DNA from: Inia geoffrensis
Lineage: Eukaryota; Chordata; Mammalia; Artiodactyla; Iniidae
Direction: 5' to 3'
Length of the DNA: 64,000 nucleotides
NCBI GenBank assembly: GCA_036417435.1
Contig: CM070910.1
Location: 12,279,501-12,343,500, forward strand
Shown here: piece by piece, positions 11,845-22,997 of the stretch
How the letters are laid out: the number at the start of each line of letters is the position of its first letter
Position numbering within the stretch: position 1 is the stretch's first letter
Made by a program: the position numbers and the translations under genes
The notes under the pieces: generated by a model
Seen by the model: only the letters and a program-made list of their open reading frames with translations
What the model was told of the DNA's origin: nothing
The model's database searches: none

Positions 11845-11986
11845 GGGATTTCCCTGGTGGTGCAGTGGTTAAGACTCCATGCTCCTAATGCAGGGGGTAC
11901 AGGTTCAACCCCTGGTCAGGGAACTAAGATCCCACATGCCCCACGGCATGGCCAAAAATAAAAAATAACTTTAAAAAATAAACAAA
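11845..11986 (+). repeat. CHR SINE, tRNA-head-only form
   Basis: Ends 'cacggcatggccaaaaata' and an A-rich tail; flanked by imperfect taaaggaacctac / taaaggagcctat duplications. Confidence 0.88.
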
Positions 11987-12129
11987 ATAAAGGAGCCTAT
12001 AATACTTGCAAGTCATTAAAAATCTTATTAAAGAAGAAAAGTCAATGACATAAGGAAATATTCAAAATGCAATCTTTCATGAAAAAAATTATTACAGTGT
12101 GCATAACATAAAACTATTTTTGTTCCAAA

Positions 12130-12163
12130 ATATGTGTGTGTGTATATATGTATACACACACAT
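12130..12163 (+). repeat. Alternating GT/AT/AC microsatellite
   Basis: 'atgtgtgtgtgtatatatg' followed by 'tatacacacaca': the two arms are self-complementary. Confidence 0.8.
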
Positions 12164-12647
12164 CAAAAACTAAATACATACCAAAATGCTAACAAATGTA
12201 ATTCTTGGACTGTGATAAAAAATTTCAAATGTCATTTAAATACCTTAAAAAAAATGATTTTGAGATTATTACTAAACATTCTTCTCTCCATTAAATAAAT
12301 TTTTCAGGGTTCTCTTTATATTAGTAGTCTTAGTTCACTGTGAATATCAAGATGATATATATGCAAGTTTAAAACATTACAGTCTACATCAGGAAAAACT
12401 TAACTGACACACCAATTTCCAAAGCTGATTATGTTTCTAGGGATTTTAAAAACTAAGCTTTTTAATTTTTAGAAAAGAATTACACACAAATATAACTTCT
12501 GATTTTATTTTTCACTTAAACTGCATTTCCTTTCATTTACGTAATGCTAGACAAATTCTCCTGCACTGTCAAATTATTATTTCATCTATGAATAATCACC
12601 TGAAAAGCATGAACAGAATACTCAGAAAATCTATCAAAGCAACATAC

Positions 12648-12801
12648 CTGGGGTATTGCTCATAGCAGCAGTAGTACTGGCCAAAACAGGTGTGACAACT
12701 GGAGGAGGAATCCCTGCTGCCATATCCAAAAGAGGCTGAATAATCTCACTTTTAAATACATTATTCTTCTGCCATAAGTTTAACACTCTCACTATTTTAC
12801 T
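12648..12801 (-). CDS. SCAF8: SCAF8 coding exon 5 (residues 108-158 plus 1 nt)
   Basis: Begins SKIVRVLNLWQKNNVFKSE, the last CID helices, including R112, which family structural work places at the phosphoserine-binding end of the CTD peptide. After about residue 139 the sequence becomes a Pro/Thr/Ala-rich linker (IPPPVVTPVLASTTAAMSNTP). Acceptor 'ccctgtag', donor CAG/gtatgt, phase 1 at the 3' end (one base of a glycine codon shared with exon 6). From memory the human protein has three threonines before the alanine here, so the TTAA stretch may be a lineage difference; this needs alignment. Confidence 0.95.
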
Positions 12802-13463
12802 CTACAGGGAAAAAGAAAAATGATATTTTGGTTTTTTTGCTTTCAAAACCTTAGCACAGTCATATCATAGAGGCTACTTGGACAACAGAGAGGAAGGATG
12901 GATTAAAATACTGCTATGATACTTTCCAGCCCTGATATTATGTTTCTATAATTTTGCATTTATTAACTTTAACTCACTTGCAAAAATATTCATTCTGATG
13001 AATATACAAGTTAATGAAAGCAATATTTAGCACAAAGAAGGAAGGAATGGTAACTAGGTTTCACCTTCTACATGAACACTAACGAGATGGTTACAGTTAG
13101 CTGGAGAACTGTGTTAAGGATTCTGAGGCTTAGCACTAAAGTTATATTTACTGTTGATTTTAATTTTATCTTTTAAAAAAGTAACTTCAAAAGAAAATCC
13201 CTATCTTATATGACTTTAAAAAAAAATTTTCATTTTAAAACTATCTAAGAACAAGAAAGGGTATTTCCTCACATAAGAATTTAACCAAATTTACTTTCTG
13301 CCACCACTGTGCAGCATATAAAAGTTCTGTAAACGCAGTATTAGTTACTGACTACTGTAATGCTACTTAACTCCAGTAGAATAAGTTAAATGACAGAGGC
13401 TGAAATTAGTACTAAAAAGAGCCTTTTGTTAAATAATCTATTTTGTAATAGTAAAATAGGATT

Positions 13464-13676
13464 CTTTTTTTTTTCTTTTTTTTGCAGTACGCGGGCCTCT
13501 CACTGTTGTGGCCTCTCCCGTTGCGGAGCACAGGCTCCGGGCGCGCAGGCTCAGTGGCCATGGCTCACGGGCCCAGCCCCGCCGCGGCATGTGGGATCTT
13601 CCCGGACCGGGGCACGAACCCGTGTCCCCTGCATCGGCAGGCGGACTCTCAACCACTGCGCCACCAGGGAAGCCCC
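13464..13676 (-). repeat. CHR SINE, young ~200-bp form
   Basis: Poly-T then 'tacgcgggcctctcactgtt' through 'accactgcgccaccaggga'. Very close in sequence to the other young copies, and sense with respect to SCAF8. Confidence 0.92.
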
Positions 13677-14526
13677 AGGAATTTTTAAGAATATCTGGTT
13701 CACCTTTAAATCACTCATAATATTATGTCGACATATTTTCAAACTATGTCCAAGCTAAATTAACATGCAAATTTTTGTATTTCAAATGAAGCATAAGAAA
13801 GTTACACAAAGAATGCTTCATATCTTCTGATTTAACTATTTTTCCTAAGATGTGGGCACTAAGAAAGTACCTTATACTTTTTTTGCTTTACATAAAAAAA
13901 AAAAAAACAAAACTTCCAGTTCCCAAGATACTCATCAAGCACTAAAAGTAGTCCCCGTCTGGTAAGTATCATTCTGTGTATCTACCTACACACAACTAAT
14001 GCCTCTCCTTTATGGAGTTTAGGCACTGAGATTACAGTAGCAATGTAATCTTTCTTACTATGGTTATTAAAAAAAAAAAATCCCTATATACTAAACTTTA
14101 TTATAAATGAGAAACATTATTATTATGAAATCTATGAATTCAAGACTGACTTGTTCATTGTAATTGATAGAAATTCAAGTCCAAACTAGTGAAATTCCAC
14201 AAAGTGTTTAAGTTACTTCAAAAAATGTTTGTATAAAATTTCAAATGAGTTATTTTAGGTGGGATTCTAAGGCATCTACTTTAAGTCTCACCTGTGATGG
14301 GTTACTTAAAAACTAGAAGCATTCTTTCTGCCTGCACAGAATTATCAACGTACCAAAGTTAATTAAAAGAAAATAATCTGCTTCAAGAAGCATATCCAAG
14401 AACAGTTTACAAAGAATGATACAATGATAAATTTATCTCCATATCTATCTATTATAACAAGACTTTTTTGGTTTCAAAACTGTACAATAGTTTAAATTAA
14501 ATTAAATTAAAAATAAAAACTACCTA

Positions 14527-14750
14527 GGGCTTCCCTGGTGGCGCAGTGGTTGAGAGTCCGCCTGCCGATGCAGGGGACACGGGTTCGTGCCCCGGTCCGG
14601 GAAGATCCCACATGCCGCGGAGCGGCTGGGCCCGTGAGCCATGGCCGCTGAGCCTGCGCGCCCGGAGCCTGTGCTCCGCAACGGGAGAGGCCATAACAGT
14701 GAGAGACCCACGTACCGCAAAAAAATAAATAAATAAAATAAAATAAAAAA
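14527..14750 (+). repeat. CHR SINE, young ~200-bp form
   Basis: Complete head and body, tail (AAAT)n and (AAAAT)n; flanked by imperfect aaaactacct / aagaactactt copies. Confidence 0.92.
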
Positions 14751-15513
14751 ATAAGAACTACTTAATCTTGTACTTGAGGGAAGGTGTAAGATTTGTGGTG
14801 AGCTTTTAAGTTTTGTGGCTCTTCCTCAGAGTAACAGTTAGTCTTCACCTGTTCGTTCCTTTTCCTACAAAATCAATATTGCAATCAACTCTGTCAGAAA
14901 AAGGACACTAAATTTCCAAATCAGCATCCAAGATACGTAAACTTCTACTATCTTTGAGCACCTATGAGGATAAACAGCGCCTTTTTATTCTTCCTCAGGT
15001 TCCAAAGCTTTTGTTTAATGTGGGATAGAATATTTATTCATTCGTATCGAGCAGACCCAGTAGTGTGGTTTCTAGCACTAAGAAAACTCTACCATGACAA
15101 AGGAATTTTGATATGCAGTTATTTTCTATTAACTATTTGGTAAATCCATTTTTTACAGACACTAAATAGGTAAATATCAGCTCATGTCAAATAATCAAAA
15201 TTCTGAATTGGTTGTGCGTGTAAACAAATAAGATTTTAGGATAATTCCAAATGCTTATTAGAGCCAGTTTCTTTAACACCAACTGCTTCAATAAATTAAA
15301 AAGCAGCAAAATAAACTATATCTTTCCACTCTGTTTAAGAAAAGTCTAATAACAAAAAGGAACATGGAGAGTACGATAACTAAATATTCAAATTAGGAAT
15401 AACAGAGTAAACAATAACATAAAATGATAAAATTAAGATAATGTAAAGAGTCTCATTGAGACAAAAAAGGTAATTACTGTAGTGACTTAAAAAAAAGAAA
15501 AGAGGCAGCATAC

Positions 15514-15675
15514 CTTGTCGTCTCCAGGGCAACGATATAAATTCTGGAAAGTGCTAATGATGTTATTACTAAATCTGGGTGCAAACACATCCTTTTCTTG
15601 ACCAAACTGATGTCGAGATTGTCGTACAATAGAGTCAATAACATAAAGTCCAGGTACCTTGTATTCTGGTTTACA
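15514..15675 (-). CDS. SCAF8: SCAF8 coding exon 4 (residues 54-107)
   Basis: Starts CKPEYKVPGLYVIDSIVRQS and ends NLYRCPGDDK. This is the core of the CID: the helix with VIDSIVRQSR contains D67 and R71, which in CID structures line the groove that holds the CTD peptide. Acceptor 'tttcttcag' before TGT; donor AAG/gtatgc. Length 162 nt, phase 0. This is the longest uninterrupted CID segment and matches the family without any frameshift or stop, which argues strongly for an active gene rather than a retrocopy, as do the introns. Confidence 0.96.
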
Positions 15676-16882
15676 CTGAAGAAAAAAAGAAGAGTGGGAA
15701 GGGAAGCAAATGAGAAGGTTAAAATTCTTGATACACAAATGTCACCATAAATCCTGTACAAACACAAAAACACTGCTCATGCTGAGGTGATGAACATTCG
15801 AGGTTGACTATTCCACACTGTCTGTCTCTGGAATGGCGTTTGAAAGAATCTACTTTGGCTACTCTACATATTCAGTTCAACTGCCAATCACCTAAGTTCT
15901 GAAATAGCGCTGAGTAACTGGCTTGAACAATAAAAAACAAAAGATAAGGTATTGTTATAATAAAAAAAAAATGTTTAATGATTTTGAAAAGCCAAATAAA
16001 AGGAAGCAGCAAATTCAGGAAAGAAAAGCGCTGGTAAAAGCATTGCCAACATGCCTTAGACTTCGTCTGAAACATATAGAGAAAGGATTTCTGTACTAAT
16101 GAAGGCACAAATCAAATGATAAACTGTAACACTCCAAACACAATGAACCCAAAGTTTCAGAACTTTTCTCAAATAGCACACCTATACAAAGGACAAGACA
16201 CTACCATTATGATGCTAGGAATCTATCCTATGAAAACATTTTTTAGCTACTCCACTGATCAATGTTTCTCAACCTTATCCATTACCCAATCTGAAGAATA
16301 TGAAAGTCTCCTACTTTCCTGAGCACAAGGAAGAATCCTTTCACTATCAAGCTCACTGCTTTGATTTCTTCCATATCCAGAAGCATAAGAACACCTGCCT
16401 CCCAAACATATACTGATTAAAATGAAATTACGGCTGCAAAAAGCAGGTTCAAATTCTGGGTGTAATTTGGTAAGTATTTCACCCAAAGTAATTTCACAGA
16501 AATCATATACGGACTAAATCAAAATTGCATTCTTGAAAAACTTCCTGGAAACCCAAGGACCAGTGGGTAAAGGATACTCAATCCACCTCCAACACAGACA
16601 TACATGCTTCTAAACAGGATTTTCAGTCAAGACAATAAGTGATTTCATTCTGCAAAAAGACTAGATGATTCTTCATTTGTTTCTGCAAATCCCTTTTAAG
16701 AACCTTCTCTTTAAGGTCATTATTAAGAAAATGAAGAGACCTTTAGCACCAATTCCCAAGTATCTACTGCAAGGTTCTGGCTGTATAGTACTTGAAACAT
16801 TTAATAAAAGGGCAGTAATGGTGGTGATTGGACATTAAAGTTTTAGGTTTAACCTACCAAAAAGTTTCAAAACTGTCTGCTC

Positions 16883-17099
16883 GGGCTTCCCTGGTGGCGC
16901 AGTGGTTGAGAGTCCGCCTGCCAATGCAGGGGACACGGGTTTGTGCCCCGGTCCAGGAAGATCCCACATGCCACGGAGCGGCTGGGCCCGTAAGCCATGG
17001 CCGCTGAGCCTGCGCGCCCGGAGCCTGTGCTCCGCAACGGGAGAGGCCACAACAGTGAGAGGCCCGTGTACCGCAAAAAAAAAAACAAAGAAAAAAAAC
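16883..17099 (+). repeat. CHR SINE, young ~200-bp form
   Basis: Flanked by the perfect 10-bp duplication ctgtctgctc at 16873-16882 and 17100-17109. Forms an inverted pair with the copy at 17289-17500, only 190 bp away. Confidence 0.93.
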
Positions 17100-17288
17100 C
17101 TGTCTGCTCTGTTGCAAGTCACTGTTTTAAAAGTTTGAAATAGTTTTTTCCCTCATGTTCCCCCCAAATCTAGCATATCTGTCCCTCAGTTCATATATCT
17201 GGCCAAGGCTATTTTCCTTTGACTACCATACATTCAAAGAAATATTCACCTAGCCAGGCAAATAATACATCCAGTAAAGAAAAGAAAA

Positions 17289-17500
17289 TTTTTTTTTTTT
17301 TTTTTTTTGCGGTATGCGGGCCTCTCACTGTTGTGGCCTCTCCCGTCGCGGAGCACAGGCTCCGGACGCGCAGGCCCAGCGGCCATGGCTCACGGGCCCA
17401 GCCGCTCCGCGGCATGTGGGATCTTCCCAGACCGGGGCACGAACCCGTATCCCCTGCATCGGCAGGCGGACTCTCAACCACTGCGCCACCAGGGAAGCCC
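17289..17500 (-). repeat. CHR SINE, young ~200-bp form
   Basis: Long T run followed by the complement of the body and head; flanked by aaaagaaaat copies (17281 and 17502). Confidence 0.92.
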
Positions 17501-18469
17501 GAAAAGAAAATTTTTTAAATTTAATGAAAAGCAAGACAACTCTCTTAAAAATCATGTATTTCCCAATGCCGAAAACACAGATAAAATAATCTGATATATA
17601 ACCTATTACCTTATAGAAATGATTATCTTGAGACTAAGGCTAAATAAATGTATAAGTTGCTGGTAAGAGTTATTAAAATTAATACTGAATGGTAAGTAAT
17701 AAAAGCGATTAATGCAGTGAGTTTTGTTTAAACAAATACACCTTCTTCTCTAATAAAAACTCGATTATAAACTCACAATACATAAGAATCATGAGTACAT
17801 ACACAATAAACGGGCCTTCCTCGCCTACTGTGAAGATTCCAAAGCTTCAAAAATGTTAGCAGTTTTAGTATTAAGCTATAAAGATAATTCTTCTTCCACA
17901 ATATCTTTAGAAACACTATATTAACATGTTATGGTACAGAATTTCCTTCACTAACAGACTAGGCATTTTTATGTGTCTGCCACATAAAATGGCAAAAAAA
18001 ATTATGTACGATTTAAATGTTGTAGAAGTTTTAAAATTACAATATTTGGTAAACTTGGCTAAGTCACCAACTAGAAACTTGAGAGGCGAATTAAGACCAA
18101 AAAATCTGAAATGTTTTCAATCTCTTTTTCAAGTTCTAGCAGTACTGAAAACACAAGAATTCCTAAGACTCCAATGTCATGAGGTATTTTTTACACTTTG
18201 AATAACAATTGTGGCGGTACTTACAAAGCACTAAATGATGCTGACAGGAGCATGTAAGAAAAGAGGGCTGTCTCAGGAAACAGTTATACCTAATACCAAA
18301 TGAATTCTCACAGTGAATAGTGCATGCTTCCAAAGGAAGGAGAGGAAAAGGAACCATTCTGAGACAGCCAGAGCATTCAGTTCTTCACAAGGTCTTCTCT
18401 CAGGAGAAACTTTTTAACCAGAGCCTAACTTGCCGAGGTTGTATCAGAGCCTAACTAACCCACACTTAG

Positions 18470-18541
18470 GGAAACAGAACCTGCATTTCAACAAGATCTC
18501 TAGGTAATTCCTGTGCACAAAAATAGTTTAAGAAGCACTGT
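18470..18541 (+). mobile_element. MER5-like hAT fragment
   Basis: 'cctgcatttcaacaagatct' to 'agtttaagaagcactg' matches the 3' terminal region of MER5-type non-autonomous hAT elements, including the CACTG-type terminus. Confidence 0.6.
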
Positions 18542-18764
18542 TTATAGACACTGAACCTTTTGAAAAAGATTTTTAAAAGCTTTAGAACAATGAAATTTTC
18601 CAGTCGCCAACATTTGCATTTTCTAGTTAGATTTACCTAAAACACAGCATACGTGTTATTTTACCCCATGCCTTAAGCTTCAATTCACGAGTTGTTCACC
18701 TCAAAATATGTTTTACCAATACTTTACGTTTTGAGAGAACAAGACTTTAAGAGAAAAAAAGCTG

Positions 18765-18850
18765 AATCACATAAAGGTTAACTGATTCATTCAAGATTAT
18801 CTAGCTAGTTTAGTGACACAGTAATATCACTTTGATTCATGCTCCAGTCA
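18765..18850 (-). repeat. MIR fragment (weak)
   Basis: Order of 'ttaactgattcattcaagat', 'tctagctagtttagtgacac' and 'gattcatgctc' fits the reverse complement of the MIR core, diverged. Confidence 0.4.
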
Positions 18851-19124
18851 ACTATTTTCGTTCAAGAAACACACAGCAACATTGCGAAGTCCTTAATGCC
18901 ATTTACCTCTGATCCTCAAACTGGTTCTGCTTACACCTAGGCATGAACAATGGGCAGAATACAAAACCCAAACTCAATTACTGATATCCTACAGTACAAT
19001 TTTACAAGTTATAAAAGTTACGTACTCCTCCCAAAAAAACGTGGCACAAATAGGGCACTGATCACACAAAGGGGCAAATATAATCTAGTCACCTCGGGCC
19101 CTGGTTACAAAAAAATTACTAAGT

Positions 19125-19265
19125 GTATGCCAAACAGCTGTTTTCAACTTCACCTCCCACTGCTTACCCTGGAAAATGGAACTTCAGGTCTATATAATAA
19201 GATGTAGGATGTGTAATGCCCTAATGGATGAGACAAAATGAATCAGTAGAAGGAAAGTGGCTGGT
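19125..19265 (+). repeat. Direct-repeat pair, copy A
   Basis: Shares 'tgttttcaacttca', 'cctggaaaatg', 'gtctatataa', a TGTAATG/TATAATG block and 'aaaatgaatcag' in the same order with 20470-20612. I cannot match it to a known family. Confidence 0.6.
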
Positions 19266-19403
19266 ATTTTTACTACATTTTACTACATCTTATCTAAAAT
19301 GAAGACTGCTCTCTAAGCATTCAGCTTCAAATAACAAGGGAGAATTTCTTTAAAGGCTATAAAAAATAATGAATCTATAATTTCATTAAAAATCAATCAT
19401 ACT

Positions 19404-19740
19404 GGGGGGCTTCCCTGGTGGCACAGTGATTAAGAATCTGCCTGCCAATGCAGGGGACACGGGTTCAAGCCCTGGCCCGGGAAGATCCCATATGCCGCGA
19501 AGCAACTTTAAGCCTATGCGCCACAACTTACTGAGCCTGCGCTCTACAGCCCACGAACCACAATTACTGAGCCCGCATGCCTAGAGCCTATGCTCTGCAA
19601 CAAGAGAAGCCACCTCAACGAGAAGCCTGCGCACCTCAACGAAGAGTAGCCCCCGCTCACCGCAACTAGAGAAAGCCTGCGCACAGCAACAAAGACCCAA
19701 CGCAGCCAAAAATAAATTAATTAATTAATTAATTTAAAAA
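19404..19740 (+). repeat. CHR SINE, long form
   Basis: About 335 bp, with repeated 'gcccgcatgcctagagcct'-type body segments and an (AATT)n tail; flanked by aaatcaatcat copies (19390 and 19740). Confidence 0.92.
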
Positions 19741-20012
19741 AATCAATCATATTGAAACATTTCTTCAAGGGGCGGATGCTCACGACAGCAATGCAAATTA
19801 ACAAAAACATCTATCTGAAAGCTTTTGTTTTTAGAATTATCCAAAAAGCACTTTCATTTTATCTCTTAATCAGATATTAAAACAAATGGAATCACTTTTG
19901 AACAGTCCATCAAAACAATTTAAACTTGGGTATTTGACTTAAAAGAGGAGTGCAGGCCATTAATCTATAGTTACAGAACATTTAGCATGTATATAGAAAA
20001 TTATATACTTAC

Positions 20013-20057
20013 TTTCTGAATGAATTTCTCAACACTCTGTACCACATGTTTATAGAA
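20013..20057 (-). CDS. SCAF8: SCAF8 coding exon 3 (residues 39-53), 45-nt small exon
   Basis: Encodes FYKHVVQSVEKFIQK, a CID helix. The exon is only 45 nt, with a strong donor (AAA/gtaagt) and an acceptor ending 'ttttagttc', the exon beginning at the first T of TTC. It is phase 0 at both ends. Small size usually makes an exon depend on strong splice signals or enhancers, which fits the consensus donor. It lies between the two members of a diverged direct-repeat pair (19125-19265 and 20470-20612). Confidence 0.95.
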
Positions 20058-20469
20058 CTAAAAGAAAAAACAGAAATGTGGTTTTAAATGTTTGATTAGA
20101 ACCTTCCTGCTAAACATACGGTTTAACATAGCTTCAAAGGTCTATCAAAGCAACGAATTTTAATCACAAATTTTGATTAAATTCATGATTAAACTAACTA
20201 TGATTAGTAAAGGGATTCTTCAAGTAGGTGCATGATCAGTATAACCAAAGTGTGTTACGTTAACACAGATACAAAAGAATTCTATTACAGTCTTTAAGAA
20301 AGCAAACTTTCACAAATAGGTTGACAGCAAAATACTGGTGGTAAGACACTGGTAGATGTACATTCTTCCTTCCTGGAAAAAAAGTAAAGCTCTCCTTTAG
20401 TACCGTTTTATTGGCTAAATTAGGTTAGTACTAGAAAAATCAAGTAACTGAAAATACAGAGCATTAATA

Positions 20470-20612
20470 AATGTGTGCAAGGGAGATGTTTTCAACTTCA
20501 TTATCTTCTTCTGCTTCTCCTGGAAAATGTAACTGCAAGTATATATAACAAAACACAGAGATGTATAATGTTCTAAAGGATCAGCCAAAATGAATCAGCA
20601 GGAAGAGAAGTG
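20470..20612 (+). repeat. Direct-repeat pair, copy B
   Basis: Counterpart of 19125-19265, about 1.35 kb to the right, with exon 3 between the two. Divergence looks like tens of percent by eye, so the duplication is old or both belong to an ancient dispersed family. Confidence 0.6.
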
Positions 20613-20657
20613 AGCACACACATTAAAAATCAGAAGTGAGCACACACATTAAAAATT
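20606..20657 (+). repeat. 26-bp tandem duplication
   Basis: 'agaagtgagcacacacatta' plus 'aaaatc' is repeated head to tail with one or two differences, directly adjoining copy B of the repeat pair. Confidence 0.9.
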
Positions 20658-20993
20658 AGAAATGGGCTTCTATCAATTATGCGAAAACTTAGATTTAAGT
20701 TTTATGAAACAACACTATGAATAAACGTGAAAATAAATAAGATGAAAATTACAGGTTAAACAAAAATTATCTGGAATTTGTACCTAATTTAATTTTAATA
20801 GCTCAATGGCAACTGTACAATCAGCACATTTCTGTTTAAAAAAAACTATCCTGAATTGTACTTCTATTTATATTTCTGATCCCATGAATTATGCTCTTTA
20901 GGGACATCCCCTTAGACTGAAGAGACACAAGAACTTTCAACTGAACTGCGGCAAGAAATTCAACATTTATAAAGTCAAAAACAAAGGAAAACC

Positions 20994-21165
20994 GGGACTT
21001 CCTTGGTGGTGCAGTGGTTAACACTCCACGCTCCCAATGCAGGGGGCCCAGGTTTGATGCCTGGTCAGGGAACTAGATCCCACGTGCATGCTGCAACTTA
21101 GAGTTCGTATGCCGCAACTAAGACCTGGCCCAACCAACCAACCAACTAACTAACTAACTAACTAA
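20994..21165 (+). repeat. CHR SINE with (AACT)n tail
   Basis: Head with 'acttccttggtggtgcagtg', shortened body, then a tetranucleotide tail aaccaaccaa.../aactaactaact instead of the usual A-rich tail. Confidence 0.88.
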
Positions 21166-21789
21166 ATGTATATAAAAAGGCATATTTTAAAAAAATAAAG
21201 GAAAATCTCATTATTCATATTCACCAAATCAAAATCTACGATAAAAGTTTCCTTACTACAAAGTAACAGTTTATGCTACAGCTTAAGTTACTCAAGTAAA
21301 AAAAAGCCAAACTACTTAAAAGTTATTAGGCACTTTATAAGTAACTAAGCATTTAAAATCAATATATAAAATAGTAATTACAGAGTGGTTTTTATTAAAT
21401 ATAAATTTTTCTGGAAGACATCTTGGCAGTGCTTCTTGCTACTTCATGTACTATATGTAATTCAGAGTAAAACAATTTACTGTTAATTCAAAGATACTCA
21501 ACTCACATAGGCCTTCTTCCACAATAGGTTATCAGAAGTTTTGTTGACAGTGTGCAATGTTAACAAACACCCAGAAAAATAATCATGTCTCTAAACATTG
21601 ACAGAAAGCCAATGACTTACCTTAATATGAAACACAGTATCATCTAAATCTGATTTAAAAGGCTGTTCAAATATCAACTTACATATGTATCAAATGCAGT
21701 TTAAATTAATACAGTACTGCAAAACAGTTGGTCTGAACTCTTCAAAAATGTCAGTGTAATGAAAAAGAAAACAAAAACAAAACAAAGCA

Positions 21790-22240
21790 AAAAGGCTGGG
21801 TGACAGGATAAATAAATGACAGGATCTCGACTGGATCCTGAAAATGCACAGGTGCAGGTGCAAAAGTTAATACTGAGACAACTGGTAAATGAAAGTGTAG
21901 ATTATATATTAGATAATAATATTATATCAAAGTGAAATTTCTTGCACGTGATGTGTATTTGGTTACCTAGGAAATCTCTTTGCTTTAGGACATTTAAATT
22001 CAAGTATTTAGGGACTACGTGCTATTCTGAATGAACAATGAAACGAACTCTCAAATGATTCAGCCAAAAAAACGTGAAAGTATGTATGTATGTGCTTCAG
22101 TGTGTGTGTGTCTGTGTGTGCGCATGTGTGTAGAAATAAACCAAATGTAGCAAGATATTAACACCTGGTGAATCTAAGAGGCTATGTGTTGCTCATTATA
22201 TTGTGCAACATGTTTGTGTTTTCTCAAAATTAAAAACATT
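21790..22240 (+). mobile_element. Old L1 3' UTR (L1ME-like)
   Basis: 'gacaactggtaaatgaaagtg', 'gattatatattagataataa', 'tacctaggaaatctctttgc' and 'tctcaaatgattcagccaaa' follow in order the 3' untranslated region of old L1M elements; a GT microsatellite (22079-22130) has grown at the usual place in this consensus. Same family as 46490-47665. Confidence 0.6.
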
Positions 22241-22319
22241 AAGACTACCAATAAATCAAAATAGTACAGTATAACATGTTTAGACTCATTAGTTGAGAGA
22301 AAATCAAAATCTAGCTGTT

Positions 22320-22415
22320 TTTATTCTGACTGTTTTGCAAATTACTTCTCTTAGACCCTTCCAACATGTGAAAAATGGAAATAATGTTAATACCTATTCC
22401 TTAAAGAGTCTTAAT
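22320..22415 (+). repeat. MIR fragment
   Basis: 'ttttgcaaattacttctctt' to 'gtgaaaaatggaaataatgt' and 'tacctattcctt' matches the MIR core order. Confidence 0.5.
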
Positions 22416-22868
22416 TTAAAAGTATTCTGTTCAACAAAAGGTTATATTAAATGCATCAATTATTAATTTTCACAGAATAAAAATGATAATAATATACACA
22501 TTCACATACTCTCAGGATCATGACCATAAAAATTAGATCACAATGAAGAAGAGTATAAAGCAAGCAGAAGAGACTAACATTCTATATTGAGTCTATCCGA
22601 TAAACTGAAAAAAATCACTTCTTTGAAGAATTCTCTATCTTAAGTGTGTTTACTGGTCACTGTCCTTTTCGCCTCTTTGATATTCTGCATATAAATACAG
22701 GTATTTGAACTATAATACTGTCAGATATTAATTATAAGTTTGAAAACTAAGTTTGGGGCACGAGAACACTGCAAAATCAACTACCTAAATTTTCTCCTAG
22801 TAGTAATTCTCTGTAAAGAATTTGTTAAATCTAACAGATAATGCTATTAGTCAAAGACAATTTATTCA

Positions 22869-22997
22869 GGGAATTCCCTGGCGGTCCAGTGGTTAGGACT
22901 CCAGCGCTTTCACTGCCGGGACCTGGGTTTGATCCCTGATCGAGGAAATAAAATCCTGTAAGCAGCGAAGTGTGGCCAGAAACAAACAAACAAAAAA
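22869..22997 (+). repeat. CHR SINE, tRNA-head-only form
   Basis: 'gggaattccctggcggtcca' start, (AAAC)n tail; flanked by gacaatttattca / gacaacttattta. Confidence 0.9.

Larger units (their letters stand above)
11530..12647 (-). other. SCAF8 intron 5
   Basis: Shortest intron (1,118 nt). It holds a 57-bp tandem duplication (11721-11827), one tRNA-head SINE (11845-11986) and an alternating GT/AT/AC stretch (12130-12163). About 480 nt next to exon 5 are featureless AT-rich sequence. Confidence 0.8.
12802..15513 (-). other. SCAF8 intron 4
   Basis: Contains two young ~200-bp CHR SINEs in opposite orientation about 0.85 kb apart (13464-13676 minus, 14527-14750 plus), which can pair as an inverted repeat in the pre-mRNA. 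No other named feature. Confidence 0.8.
15676..20012 (-). other. SCAF8 intron 3
   Basis: Holds CHR SINEs at 16883-17099 (plus), 17289-17500 (minus) and 19404-19740 (plus), MER5-like and MIR fragments near 18.5-18.8 kb, and one member of a direct-repeat pair (19125-19265). The stretches 15676-16882 and 17500-18480 show no recognisable element; frames there are short and unremarkable. Confidence 0.8.

Noticed and set aside
13390..13758. Frames up to 152 codons with peptides like GLSRCGAQAPGAQAQ, recurring at about 15 places on both strands
   Set aside because: They are translations of the same CHR SINE in different orientations, bounded by its ends and tails; not genes.
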